Source: Brachypterus glaber
Taxonomy: Eukaryota > Arthropoda > Insecta > Coleoptera > Kateretidae
Assembly: GCA_958510825.1 (NCBI GenBank)
Contig: OY294044.1
Location: forward strand, 68,118,357 to 68,182,356
DNA: 64,000 bases
Direction of reading: 5' to 3'
Under the pieces are notes generated by a model. That model had not been told where the DNA came from. It was given only the letters and a program-made list of their open reading frames with translations, and ran no database searches. Below, piece by piece: positions 24,213-36,477 of this stretch; within the stretch, counting starts at the first letter, position 1; the number at the start of each line of letters is the position of its first letter. Position numbers and translations under genes: made by a program.

Positions 24213-25102
24213 AGGTGGGTGAGCCAATTATTGCCATGTTCCTAATATTGCCACCCCCTCTTAAACTTGTTAGCTCGTCCCCTGTGTCATAGATGACTGC
24301 CAATATATCCGTTATATAGAAAAGATGCCTGTAAATATGATATATTTGTTTCCAGTTGGTAATGGCGTACACAAAAACGCATTTCATGTTTCGTGCTCTT
24401 CCACTATAAAAACGTAAAATTGTGCTGACTGTCACAAGCTGAGTAGCATTGATTATTGCGGGGCAAGAATGTAATAAGGTAGGCACAAACATGCACTTTG
24501 TTGGCCCACATTGTTTTTCACTCAATAAAGAAGCAAAAAGGTAATATTTTGAAATTGTTGTCTAAGTAAGTAACTATGTTCATAATATTGTCATGTGAAT
24601 AAAAAAATTACAAAAACAAACAAGAAAAAAAAGTAACGAAGAATTCAGAGAGATCTAAATCTTGGTTCTGAATTTTATTCGAAGAGAATCGCCAGGCCGG
24701 TATGAGGTTGTAACCAACATGTACATGAAATGTGTGGAGATTACTAAAAATGACAAAGTGTTCTTTAAGTGCCCAAATTGTACCTAAAAACAGCTGAAAT
24801 TGTTATTGTGCCACAATATTTTCTTATTAATTTGTTAATTTTTTGTAATTTTGTTCTTTTGCACTATTATTGCCAGTACCCTGGCAATATTTGTGACATG
24901 GGTTCTTAATATTGTCAGTATGCAATCATTTTTAAAAAGCAATAATATTTTTTTTTGAAACCACTGCAGTTTGTTTATTTTTTACCCATTAGAATAAAGA
25001 TATGTTTATGTTTAATGTAGTTTAAGTGTCAGGTAATTACAAATAAATTTGAATGCAGTAAAAAATAAAATGTCTTAACATCAATAATTGGCTCACCCAC
25101 CT
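24213..25102. mobile_element. Tc1/mariner-type DNA transposon remnant (AGGTGGGTGAGCC ends)
   Basis: AGGTGGGTGAGCCAATTATT at 24213 is inverted at 25083-25102, and TA flanks both ends (24211-24212, 25103-25104). The plus strand at 24658-24786 reads NFIRRESPGRYEVV and continues KCVEITKNDKVFFKCPNCT to a stop, with CPNC. It looks like the last 40 residues of a transposon protein I cannot name. The rest is non-coding. Confidence 0.65.
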
Positions 25103-26166
25103 TATATCCAATTTTCTTTCAAAAAAAAATTTAGTTACATAGGTAGGTACTCTTTCTATTTTAAAATGAACAACAAATAAAAACAAGAGACAACTAAATA
25201 AATTTAGTTTAAATTCTAAAAATAAGTAGGTACCTTAGGTAACCTATAACTATTTTTTAGCAAAAACTAGTGCCAGTACAATGCAATTATCTTAGTAAAT
25301 ATTTTTCTTGTTCAAGGTAAAACGATTTTTACTTTATTTATAAACCCAAACTGCGACGTTATGACATTTTTATAAACGTTAATAAATAGTTTTGAGCTGT
25401 ATTAATTTTTTTTACTATCTGTTTAAAATATATACCGGCGGTATAATACCGCTTTAATAAATGCAAGTTCACTAAAATTCATAGCTAGCCAAAAAACAAA
25501 AAAAAAACGAAAACTATAAATACCTAGGTATGATATAAACAAATACAAATAGATAAGTCAAATAAACATCTAAAAAATGTCTTATCGGAACTAAAAGAAA
25601 ACAAAACAATCGAATCTGCACCACTTCTAAAACCAACGGTTAAAATTTATAAACATTTTTTGCAAACAAAAAAAGTAAGGTTCAGTGCCTAAAATAGCTA
25701 AGAATTTGCAGATTTTACTTGCCGGTTTCGGCAAAATTTTATGCTACGGTACGTACCTTATAATTTAGAACAAACACAATTAATAATATCACAGATAAGT
25801 AACAAGTAATCCAGTAAAAAAAATTATTTAGGCACAAAACATAAGAGAACGTCAAAACGTATAGCAAAGCCGGTGCAGAACTGAGATCGGGTTGGGCAAC
25901 ACCGCGCGCATGTGCAGCCCTCCAGCGTTGCCAGACTAAAATATATATCCCTATCGACACGACTTTTTCCTTAATTTTTTGAAAAACCGTAAACAATTTG
26001 TTTCTAACAATTTGTTTGATTCAAAAATGCAAAGAATGCTCCATTATTAATGGAAGTAAAGCAGGAATCAAATTTTATTTTTCTTCCAAAGCTGGATTGA
26101 AATATGATGGGTAAATTTAAAGTTTAAATTCTTAAAAATTAAAATTTAAATCATTACAATGATCAC
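25103..26166. other. No gene seen
   Basis: AT-rich DNA. A slightly GC-richer patch at 25855-25960 has an 85-residue minus-strand open frame with no recognisable domain. Confidence 0.4.
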
Positions 26167-26169
26167 TAA

Positions 26170-26304
26170 GGGCCACTTGCACCAATGATGGTTTAACTTT
26201 AAACTTGGATTAAATTGACGGCCGACCAATCAGAACTCAGTATTTTTAACTTAAACTCGGTTTAGCTGAGATAATCCCAGACCAAAAGTTGGTGCAAGTG
26301 GCCC
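26170..26304. mobile_element. PIF/Harbinger-type MITE (GGGCCACTTGCACCAA ends)
   Basis: GGGCCACTTGCACCAA at 26170 is inverted at the right end (TTGGTGCAAGTGGCCC). A TAA target duplication is present on both sides (26167-26169, 26305-26307), as expected for the TWA preference of PIF/Harbinger. At 135 bp it is non-autonomous. Confidence 0.8.
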
Positions 26305-26647
26305 TAACACAATTACTAAAATTTATAATTTAAAAAGCGCTACATAGTGCCTTAATTTTTCTAAAGTATGAATTCGAATAAAAAAAAAAACTTTATGAGA
26401 AAGTACAACAAGAAGTAAGTAACGATAGTTTATATGCAAATACATACAGTAACTGTTGTAACCAAAAAAACGGCAAAAGTATTATGGCACTATCTATAGA
26501 TATAGTCACTCAATTTTTAATTAAGTTATAATTTATTGATTTAATTTAATTTTAGGAAATTAGTAGGCGGCGCTATCCAATTTCTAAATGTAAACTAACC
26601 TTAATTTAAGTTAGTTTATTGTTAATGTTTAATGTTAATGATTGGAT

Positions 26648-26798
26648 AAGGCCATATCCACAGGCTCGCGTAACAAGCATAGTACATAAGAATGCGATAA
26701 CGTGATTGGCTTGATGTGCCGTCATGTATCTTGTAAGTCAATTACGGCATCGCATTCTTATATACTATGCTTATTATGCGAGCCTCTGGATATGCCTT
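26648..26798. mobile_element. Palindromic MITE with CCAGAGGCTCGCATAAC arms, copy 1
   Basis: About 150 bp, arms of roughly 65 bp around a short loop, with ends AAGGCC-TATCC and GGATA-GCCTT. Related copies lie at 34321-34471 and 63144-63291. Non-coding; near-perfect hairpin potential. Confidence 0.75.
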
Positions 26799-26834
26799 AA
26801 ACTAACCTTTAAAATAAAACTGGGTGACTTTAGC

Positions 26835-26941
26835 TTAGGGAACGTTCAAGTATTACGTAACGCAAATTGTACCAAACCGGGGTATGAAGTGTATGAATTT
26901 GGGTACAATTTGCGTTACGTAATACTTGAACGTTCCCTTAA
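26835..26941. mobile_element. Palindromic MITE with TTAGGGAACGTTCAAG ends, minimal form
   Basis: Arms 26835-26873 and 26901-26941 are almost perfect inverted copies (TTAGGGAACGTTCAAGTATT...). This is the shortest form; longer forms with G-rich insets are at 31025-31348 and 36007-36477, and half-copies at 22305 and 53313. Confidence 0.78.
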
Positions 26942-29058
26942 TCAAGTTGTATTTTAGTTTTTAGACTCTTAATATTTTGACAGTTATGTACAGGCCCGTA
27001 ACTGGGGGGGGTGCTAGGGGGCACCCCTGACATGATTTTGAGCACCCCCTGACAATATAAGCTGTAAGCACCCACAAGGGGGTGCTCAAGTCCAGTTGGT
27101 AAAATTGAGTGGCAGATTTCGTAAAATGTATGTTGGAAAAATTGAGGAGTAAAGGAAAACTGGTCAGTAAATTGTTTACTTGGGAAAATTTGGAAAGGTT
27201 GGGAATGTTTCAAAGGTGAGGACCTTTTTTTTAGCCAGCAAAATTTCAGGGTCAGGGGTAAAGCTGTTTTTTTGTTTTGGGAAATTTCTCAATTTTGATA
27301 TTTTTAGTTGGGAAATATTTGCTCTGCCCCCCTCCCCCCTTTGTTTGTCAATTAAATAAAAAATACTGCTGCTAACAAAAAAATACTTTCCATGTAAAAT
27401 AAAATACAAGTATTTAAATTTAAAAGCTGTTTTTTTTTTAAATAGATCTATTATCGTTTTTTTTTTTTCAAACAAAAAAAAAACAAAAAAATAAAAAAAT
27501 GTTATCGAAGAAAAAAAAATACTTTCTTTCTTACTTTCTTTGACCCCCTTACCCCGTTACCACAGTATTGAGTAATAAACGTGACAACGTTGCAACCTGG
27601 TTCTAGAAACTGTCTGTCTCCTTTTCTATGTGCGGTTTGAAAATTTTAAATATCAGACGAAAAAACATTGAACTACGCTGAATGCATCTTAAAAACACAA
27701 TCAGTTTAAAAATAAATCAATTCCAAACACGAAAAGTAGCGGTCCCATTCGACAAACAAAATTTAAACGCGTCGTTATTACATATTTCTTTTCTATCGAC
27801 CTTTTAAATTTTCAAGTGGTAGTACCGCGCCACAATTAGTAAGGTACAGGGCATAAATTAAAACAAACAACCGAGGATCGGCTTTGACAGTTGAAACGCC
27901 GGGTTGTCATGGAAACCAGCTAAACAATATTAATATGAATTTATTTAATATTAACCTTAATACAATAAAAAAAAATAAGATTCCATTTAAAGGCAGTGTT
28001 TTGCAATAATATGTTAACCCAAATTGTGAAATGACAGTATACTGTCCTACTATAGTTGCTGGACATTTTACTTAATATCTTTTAAACTAATTGAATTAAA
28101 GATTTTAAATTTTGTACATGTTGTGATACATGAACAAGTAAAAAAAAGTGCTTTACTTTAAGAAATTTTTTTAGACATCAAAATTTCTGCGAGGGTTAGA
28201 GCTCGTACGATTCGAACACCCCCACGAAACCACCGAGTCGGCAAAATTGTAGGTCAGTCGGCAAATTTTTTTGGGGCGATAACCTTTTTTTAGTCATCAT
28301 TTTTGGCAGGGTACATTTTTTTGGGCGAGAAGGTTTTTCAGTCGTAAAAATGTTTTCAGTCGGCAAATTTTACCTTCACTACAAAATTTAATGGCATATG
28401 CACTAAATTTCAATAATAATAAAAAAAGGTTCCTAAGATGGTTTAGGGTGGAGTTATGTTAATAGGCACTTAAGGCTGAAATACCAAATATAAGAACCTT
28501 TTTTTTGATGATCAATTTTTTTATTGCTTTTTCCAGAGGACCTTCCATTTTTTTTTAGTCCTCAATTTTTTAATTGTTGGAAAATTTAAACTATTTTAAA
28601 AAACAAAAATAACTATTATTTGAATCATTTTTTTTTTTTCGTTTTTTGCCGAGGGGTAAACCGCTGACAAAATTTTGTACACCTTTAGGAGGAAATCTTC
28701 AAAGATTTCCTCGTAACTTAAAAGATTTCCTCCAGATTTCCTCCAATTTGTACACCTGAATTCCTATCGGTTTACCCCTTTTATTGCAAAAAGAAAATAA
28801 AGAAAAAAAATTGAATTTTTTTTAAGTTTTTTCCTTTGAAAAAATTTTTTTTAATTTTTTTTAGTTTTTCAAGAAAATATATATTTTTATTTTTTTAATA
28901 GAATATCTTTTTTTATTTTTTTAATAGAATTATTATTATGTATATTTTTTTGGCAAAAAGGAAATAAAAAATAGTGTTTATTTTTTTTATTATTTTTTTT
29001 GTAGAAATTTTTCAAGTATGTGGGAAAATACAATATACCATTTACTGGGAATAATATA
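26942..29058. other. No gene; G/C-run and poly-T DNA
   Basis: A GGGGGTGCT/AGCACCCCC inverted block lies at 27003-27085. A block at 28230-28360 (GTCGGCAAATTTT, TTTTTAGTCATCA) has a diverged relative at 33010-33140. A GATTTCCTCC tandem is at 28690-28755. Open frames here are low-complexity. Confidence 0.4.
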
Positions 29059-29720
29059 CAGGGTGTCTCAGTACTGACGCACTTCCTTTTACGGAGTGAC
29101 TCTAAATTAAAAAAAATATGAAAAAAAGTTGCTATATACATATGTCCAAAAACGACTCGTGCGGGAGCTACACTAAAATGTTAAAACCCAAAATTTTAAT
29201 AAGGGAGGTTAATTCTACGTCAAAAGCTAAGAAAAAAAGTTCATATGCATGTAGGTCCAAAAATCGCTTTTAAGGCCCTTTAAAAATGGTGTATTTTGGA
29301 AGACCGTAATTCCCTTAGAATCGGTTTTTGGAACTACATGTAAAAAAACTTTTTTATTGGTTTTTGATGTAAAGTCACCCATCACATCACTAAAATATAG
29401 AGAAACTTTTTTATGTATTTTTACCTCAGGAATAATATTCTTGGGGCAAAAAAGTGACGGACGTCCCTGGTTGAAGTAACTAAATGCAAATACCATTGGC
29501 TAATAGGCCCTAATAAGGAAAGATTACATGTAAAACATTGTTGCTTTAACACAAAGGGTTCCTAAGTTATTAAGTAAAAATCGAATTTTTAGGACCCCTT
29601 ATGAAGGGTCGTAGCTTCCTTACGATTCGTTTTTCGACATATGTTCATAGGAACTTTTTTTCATATTTTTTTATTTAGAATCACTCCGTGAAGGGAAGTG
29701 CGTCAGTTCTGAGACACCTT
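29059..29720. mobile_element. Tc1/mariner-type foldback MITE (CAGGGTGTCTCAG ends)
   Basis: CAGGGTGTCTCAGTACTGAC at 29059 is inverted at the right end (GTCAGTTCTGAGACACC), with TA outside both ends. The inner arms share AGGAACTTTTTTTCATATTT. Non-autonomous. Confidence 0.72.
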
Positions 29721-29953
29721 TATAATAGAACGCGTAGCATTACATATCTTCACGGCTTGTTTAAAAATAATATTTATAAAAAAAACAATTTTGCTCACTT
29801 TTGGTCATAAAAACGGGTCGCTCAGACCATAGTGCATTAGTACTCATCGACATACCAATGCATAATAAAATTTCCGTTGCAATTTAACTGTATTAACTAT
29901 TGCTTGACGATTAACAATTAAATTGTTCTTTTTATAAAAAGGCAAAACTTATA

Positions 29954-30604
29954 CAGGGTTATTCAGAAATAAATTCGAGAAATCTAAGAGGTGATTCTAT
30001 GTTAAAAAATATGAAAAAAAGTTCCTATAAAGGTTGGTGAGAGAATGAGCCCTAAGGGAGCTGCGGCCCCACCAATAAAATTTTAATGCTACAGGACGAT
30101 TCTTCATTTAAAACTAAACAAAAAAATATTCTTCACCAAAACACCTAATTTTAATATTAAAGGAGATATAGCCTTTTAAAAAGTAACATTTTTAGTAGCA
30201 CAAAATGTTACTTCCTCTTAATTGCATTTTTTTTTTTTGAAAACGGTTGTTCCTACAGTGTTACACTATATGACATGTTTTATGTATTTTTACTGAAGGA
30301 ATCCATATGTATTACAAAAAATCCAAAAAAATATACATAAAAATGTGTTCAGCCTCTGGATAAAGTAAAAAAAAATAACATAAACTTATTGCCCTTATTA
30401 ATACTAGTATAGATGAAAAAGCTCGTCGCTCTAGTTTAAGGGTACAAGAGTTATTAATTAAAAACCTTATTTTTATTACAATTTTAAAGAGCCGTAGCTC
30501 CCTTAGGACTCATTTCCGAACCAACCTTTATAGGAAACTTTTCTCATATTTTTTAACGTAGAATCACCTCTTAAATTTCTCGAACTTATTTCTGAATAAC
30601 CCTG
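29954..30604. mobile_element. Tc1/mariner-type foldback MITE (CAGGGTTATTCAG ends)
   Basis: CAGGGTTATTCAGAAATAA at 29954 is inverted at 30586-30604. TA is present at 29952-29953 and 30605-30606. The long inner arms carry TCCCTTAGGACTCATTTCCG and its inverse. It is related to 29059-29720 and to the fragments at 43251 and 52080. Confidence 0.78.
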
Positions 30605-31024
30605 TATAGTTTTACGTTTAACGGTATGTTTCTTTTAATTACAAACAGCACATTTACTAACTAGGTAAATAGTACCTACATATTTATCTAGTGCAGTCCA
30701 TCAGTCACCCTCCCCCCAATTAACTTTTAAACGAGTTGAGATATCGACTTAAAATTTGGATGACATAAAAATAAGACAATTTAAAGTATCTTTTAACATA
30801 TATTCAATACTTTTATCTGTTAAAATGTAGTCAGGGGCCATAGGGGGTCAGTTTTTAAATGGAAAGGGAGGTCGTGTGATATATTATTTCAAAGTAAATA
30901 AAAGTCTCTATTATTTTATTTTTTAAACATTTTTTTTAAGGTTTTAATTTTTCATTTTTTTTTTGCTAAAGAATACGATTTTTTAAGATTTTTTTTGGGA
31001 AAATTTTACTTATATCATTTAAAA
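30605..31024. other. No gene seen
   Basis: AT-rich DNA with poly-T runs at 30920-30965; nothing supportable. Confidence 0.4.
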
Positions 31025-31348
31025 TTAGGGAACGTTCAAGTATTACGCTCTGGGGGGGGGGTCTCGAAAACGTTACGCCACGTTAGTAACAGAGGGGGTG
31101 GCTATCAGTAAAAATGTTACGTAACACTTATAGTCGTGACATTTCAAGAATGCGAATGGTAGGAATTATCACGGACAAACTTAATATTATCTATCTCTTT
31201 AATTACTATGGCGTATCACGAAAAAAAATGTTACGTAACAAATGGGTAGGGGGTGGGGGGTCTTGAAAATGTTACGCCGCGTTACATGAGGGGTGGGGGT
31301 CAAAAATGGTCAAATTTAGCGTAACGTAATACTTAAACGTTCCCTTAG
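31025..31348. mobile_element. MITE with TTAGGGAACGTTCAAG ends, G-rich form
   Basis: The outer ends match the 26835 palindrome. Inside are paired blocks AAAATGTTACGTAAC and GGGGGGGTCT-GAAAATGTTA on both sides. It has the same architecture as 36007-36477. Non-coding. Confidence 0.72.
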
Positions 31349-34320
31349 TTTAAAAATACAATTTACGTATCCGCATCATAAAGTTAACCGTCAGAAAAAA
31401 ATTTTTTGATTTTTTTAAAGAAATTTGACGAAAATTCCCATTTTCACTATTTTAAACTGCCAAAAAAGTCTAAAAATCTAAAAAAACATGTGATCAAATA
31501 GAGAAATTTAATATCGATAGAATCGATAGTTTTGTCAATTTTTTTTGGCATTTTTTACAAAATTTATTTTTACCCAATTATTTTTGTCAATTTTTTTCCA
31601 AAAAATATTTTAGATTTATTTATTTTTTTTTTGAAAGTTATATTTTCCGCTATTTCCATTATTCTAACATGTTTTCCCTTAACCGCAGGAGCAAAGGACC
31701 ACTTTTAAGGAAATAAATCCTTTTCCTCTTTCTTTTTTTGCTAAAAAATATGATTAGTAGAAATTAATGCCGTACTTCGGGGTAACTTTAAACTTATTAG
31801 GGACCGTCCCTTACTTTTTATCTTATTAGAAATATGTCAAGTTCAAGTGAGAAGGGCCACGGGAGATATTTTTATTAGGCTACCTCCAAGCACCCCCTAG
31901 TTAGGAATGTTTAAGCGATCCCCTAAGGATACAAGTCTTCATTAAAAGTCTTTCATACGCTGACTTCTTTCTAAATATAAACTAAGTTGGTTTATGTTTC
32001 TTTGACATTATCTGAAAGATACAAAAAAAATTGACATTTGATATTAAACTATAATGCCATATTAGTACAGGGTAACTTTTTCAAATCAATTAAAATTAAG
32101 TATATTATGTATTATTGTTAACAACATCGGATATCCAGTAACGGAAATGACAAGTAGACAAAAAACGGGATTTTGGCCTATTTTGCCTATTTCGGGGCAT
32201 CGACTTTCCAATTTTTAGTAATTTTTGAGGTCCATATTTTTATTTTATCGACCTACCCTCGAGATGCCAACCCGTGCCTGAATATATCTATGTATAGAAA
32301 TATTATTAGCATAAAAATTAAATTATTTTTCACCAAACACATACACCAAAACCCATGGCACCAGAGATATCGATGATTTTTCGACTTTTCTACGCGATGC
32401 ACATATGTTCGGTCGCGCACTAGCGTTAAGTGTTTTGAGATGTTATTTTAAGCCATTTTCAAGACAAGAAACATGAAGGGTTCATTAACACACACGCACA
32501 GCTTATTAGGGTGGTCTCACCATCAATAATTTGGTGTTCTGATACTTTCAGGCCAGAAAATAAATATGGAATTACATGTCAAAAGATTTTGCCTAAATAA
32601 AAATTATATTATAGTATATTCAACTTCAAGATGTAGTAGTAATAAACAAACGCACGTGATTACAACGGATTTAGTGACAGGGTAGGACTCAAAACAAAAT
32701 GTTTCTATCTACGCTTCACTGCAAGTGCTCACAAACTGACCTGTTTAATTTTCTACATCCCTACTCTCGAGTGTTTTAACCAATAAAATCACGCGCCCGC
32801 TACCGCCTGCGCGATTCTTTTATTTACTTCCACTGCACCTTGGACTTGAATTTACTATAGTGTACCTTTGAGGAGATTTATTTGAAGCCAGGGATGGGCC
32901 AATGGGCAAATTTGGCTTCGTTGGAAAAATTTTAAACATATTTTAATAAATTTCCTCTCGAAAAAGTCCAGCCGGCATTTTTATTTGGCTATGGCTATGT
33001 GGCTTCACAGAATTTTAGACGACTTGGCAAATTTTTAGAGTGATGAGCTTTTATTTAGTCATCAGTTTTATGGGGAGGAGAATTTTTTTGGCAGTTGTAA
33101 ATTTTAGACGAGTTGGGCATTTTTTCCATAACTTGGCAAAATTAATTGTCTTGCCCCGCAATCTTTTATCTTCGGATCGTCGCACTATGTTGCCAAACAG
33201 AAAAAAGTGATTATTATTTTTTTTTTTTTGGTGAATTAAATCTTAAATGGTTTACTATACATAAATAACTATTTTTGAATCAAAACTAAGTTTTAACATT
33301 GAAGGGTTCTGTGCAAAAAGGATAAAATTTTAAAATTAAAAATAATTAACCCCTAATTTGTACGCCCCTGAGTAAATGTATTGTTCTTGGACAATATTTA
33401 ATTAAACCAATTCAATATAGTAGATTACCAGCAAAAATTCATATAGCTTAGACGGTTTCTGAGATATTTAATAAAAATCAAATTTTAGGGTGTCCTCTTT
33501 AAAGGACTGTGTTTTCACCCAGAGGTATTTCAGAAACCACGTTTAAATAATTTCACGATTTTTTTGGGTGGACCATATTTTTTATTCAGTATAATCTTAA
33601 AGAAATTGTTTTATATTTACACGAAAAAAATGCATTTTCTTGAATCAAAAATTAATTTTTTTCCGTGTAAATGTGCACCGATGTTCCTCAACTCTTATCT
33701 CTCAACGATATTTACTAAGGCCCGCCTTAACGGACAACACTGCCGTTTTAGGTTTCTAAAAATGTCTCCAAAGTGACTTCCAGTCTAAGGCCCATAGCGA
33801 CAGGGGAGGCTCGAAGCAAACAAGATAAAAAACAAGAGAAAATAAACAAGAGAAGAGCGAAATACGATTGTCAGGGACACAGGCTAATTATAAAACCCTG
33901 GAAATATAATTTATTGTGTCTATTACGGGAAGTCAAGCAAAACGGTACACTGAAAAAAGAAACAATTCTAATTTTTTTTGTACATAACACAGGAGTTGAG
34001 TGACATTATACTTTCATAAAATTTACCCATTCTTTTACTATAAAGGTTAAAATCTCATGAGATTTCAGAGACTGCTTATAAGATTTTAGCCAAACTATGG
34101 TCCATCCAGTAATGCGTGATAGTAGTTTAAAAATTCCCGCGGTTTTTAGGCCACAAGATATTGAGATATTTGTTTACATTTTTTCACAGTGGGTGGTCGT
34201 TAAAACTATTGAAAAAGGTTCTGGTTTGGTTTATTCTTCATACACTTACATATTATACATACACAAATTATATTGAAAACAAGCAACACTTCAAATTTTT
34301 AGGTTACAATGAAAACAACA
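31349..34320. other. No gene; decayed repeats
   Basis: AT-rich DNA with the diverged GGCAAATTTTTAGA block at 33010-33140. The plus-strand open frames at 32173, 33564 and 33773 (66-76 residues) show no domain. The one at 33773-34003 is Lys/Arg-rich and could be decayed, but no family was recognised. Confidence 0.4.
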
Positions 34321-34471
34321 AAGGCCTATCCAGAGGCTCGCATAACAAGCACAGTACGTAAGAATGCGATGCCGTGATTGGCTTACAAGATACATGACGA
34401 CACATCAAGCCAATCACGGTATCGCATTCTTATGTACTATGCTTGTTATGCGAGCCTCTGGATAGGCCCTT
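34321..34471. mobile_element. Palindromic MITE with CCAGAGGCTCGCATAAC arms, copy 2
   Basis: The best-preserved copy: arms of about 62 bp (34322-34383 and 34402-34469) with very few mismatches and a loop of about 20 nt. A transcript across it would fold into a long hairpin. Confidence 0.8.
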
Positions 34472-34620
34472 AGGTGGATAATGCAGGAAAACAGTACCGA
34501 CATCTGTTAAATTTTTGATACACTACGGTTTATGAAATCTTCTTTATCTCTGCATGCATGCGTGCAGATTTTCAAGCGCTCTGTTGTGTAAAACGGGCCG
34601 CGTCCCTTATTATCGAATGA

Positions 34621-34800
34621 CACACATCTCTACTCATCACATATCTATTCACGCACATCTCTACTCACATCTCTACTCACATACAACTCTACTCAAACAC
34701 ATCTTTACACACACAAATCTCTACTTACACATATCTCTACTCACACATATTTCTACTCACACATATCTTTTCTCACACAAATCTCTACTCATTTTCATAT
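34621..34800. repeat. TCTCTACTCACACATA minisatellite
   Basis: About ten degenerate units of 14-18 bases, all variants of TCTCTACTCACACATA. The open frame across it (34554-34853) is a translation of the repeat (Thr-His-Ile-Ser pattern) and is not called as a gene. Confidence 0.78.
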
Positions 34801-36006
34801 ATTTTGACATTTATTTAATTAGAACTAAGATACCATGGCGGAACAAGAAATAAGTTTCAATTACCCTACAGGGTGGTATTTAATTTACGCGCTGCGACGT
34901 CAGAGTCGCATTCTCAGATTGACACGAGTATAACTGATTCTTCAGGTTCAAAAACCATATTGTTAAGGCTAAAACTTGCATTACAAAAAACTTTTATCTG
35001 GTGATCGAACTTAATAAAAACTGGAATGATGGAATTATTTCAAATTAAAAATATATTTGCATATGCAGATAGAACGGACTGACGTATTCAATATCTATCC
35101 TTTTTGTTTCAATCACTGATTGATTTTGAATCCGAATTTTTTTATAGGGTAATATTCTAATTAGCAAAGGCATTCTAAGCAAAGGCCTTTGCCTTAGCCT
35201 TTGCTTAGATTGCTAGTCGTCAAGGGGCTCTGATTTCAGAATTTTATTGAAGATGTCTGAAAAGTATTTTCGTGCTAGTTTATCTATAGTGTTTCTAATT
35301 AAAATTAATTTAATATTATTAATAATAATTATTGTATACGGGTACAGAAAAAAATTAAAATTTTAAATATTTTGTGATTAATACTGCGGGTTAGTATAAA
35401 TATTTAAAACCTTTTCGTGCTAATGGAAATTTGCGCCAAAATCAATCATTTAATTAAATAAATATTTTCATGCTAATTATTTTTTGTTTATATTGGTAAA
35501 GTACCGTATATTGATAATAAATACAAAACAGATAAATTAAAATTATTTTACCACCATGACTAAAAAACTATTTACATAAAATATGTATTTTATTATGATT
35601 AATAAATTATATTTATTTATAAAAATAAAATTGGATGACTTTTCAAAAAATTATAAAAATAGAAGAAACATTTCGGTAAGTTTCAATTGTTTTAACCTCT
35701 TGACGAACGACTTTTTTTCGGAAAAGTGGTTAATTTCACCAATTTTATTTTCTTAATTTTTTTTTAGTTAACTCGGGTGAGCGGAAAAGAGCCAACCTAC
35801 TGTGAACGAGTTAACTTGGGTGAGTGAGTTAAGGGGTTAAAAAACGTTACTATGAATATTCGATTGTTTAATCGTTCATAAAAAAAATTAATAGGGGGCG
35901 CCACTTAAAAAAAAAATAAAAAAATGAAAGAAAAGCCCGATTAAGTTAAAATTCTCAGAAACATTATCTAAATTCATGAAATGTTAATTTTTAAGAAAAA
36001 ATATTG
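34801..36006. other. No gene seen
   Basis: AT-rich DNA. A small inverted string GCAAAGGC...GCCTTTGC lies at 35165-35207, and a short direct repeat of ACTCGGGTGAG / ACTTGGGTGAG at 35771-35826. No coding signal. Confidence 0.4.
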
Positions 36007-36477
36007 GTGCTGGAAAACGTTACGCCAGGTTACAGAGGGGGAGTATCAGTAAAAATGTTACGTAACACTTAAAAAATTATAAACTTAAAAAATGTTTATT
36101 GGATCACGTTTTTAACAATGATCTAGGCTTAAAGAGACGGATTCCTTGCAAATTTTATTGCACACGGCGTGGTTAACTGTTAACTAAATCCTCTAAACAA
36201 AAACCATTAGAGATGGAAAACCATAGCCAATAACCGGTTTTCGGTTAACCGGTTTCGGAAATTACATCAGACCGGTTTTGGGTTAAAACACGGAAGCAAT
36301 AACCGGTTAAAAACCGGTTTAAACCATAAAGCAAAATTTCCTTTCATTTATTTTTACTTTTTGTAAAATGTTACGTAACAAATAGGGGGGGGGGGGTCTC
36401 GAAAATGTTACGCCGCGTTACATGGGGGGGGGTCAAAATGGCCAAATTTTGCGTTACGTAATACTTGAACGCTCCCA
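36007..36477. mobile_element. MITE of the GGGAACGTTCAAG family, with an ACCGGTT-rich insert
   Basis: The right end (GCGTTACGTAATACTTGAAC to CTCCC) and the two GTTACGCC-GGTTACA blocks match 31025-31348. The left tip is lost. An inserted stretch at 36225-36330 carries repeated AACCGGTT. Confidence 0.6.
36232..36319. promoter_or_regulatory. Cluster of AACCGGTT motifs (possible Grainyhead-type sites)
   Basis: Perfect AACCGGTT is at 36232, 36247, 36301 and 36312, with ACCGGTT at 36271: five sites in under 90 bp. This octamer is the known core of Grainyhead/CP2-type binding sites. It lies inside a repeat, so it may be only a simple repeat; regulatory function is inference. Confidence 0.25.

Noticed and set aside
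24163..24525. 120-residue minus-strand open frame
   Set aside because: It crosses the left end of the AGGTGGGTGAGCC transposon at 24213, so it joins element and flank; no domain is visible.
34554..34853. 99-residue Thr/His/Ser-rich frame
   Set aside because: It is a translation of the TCTCTACTCACACATA minisatellite.
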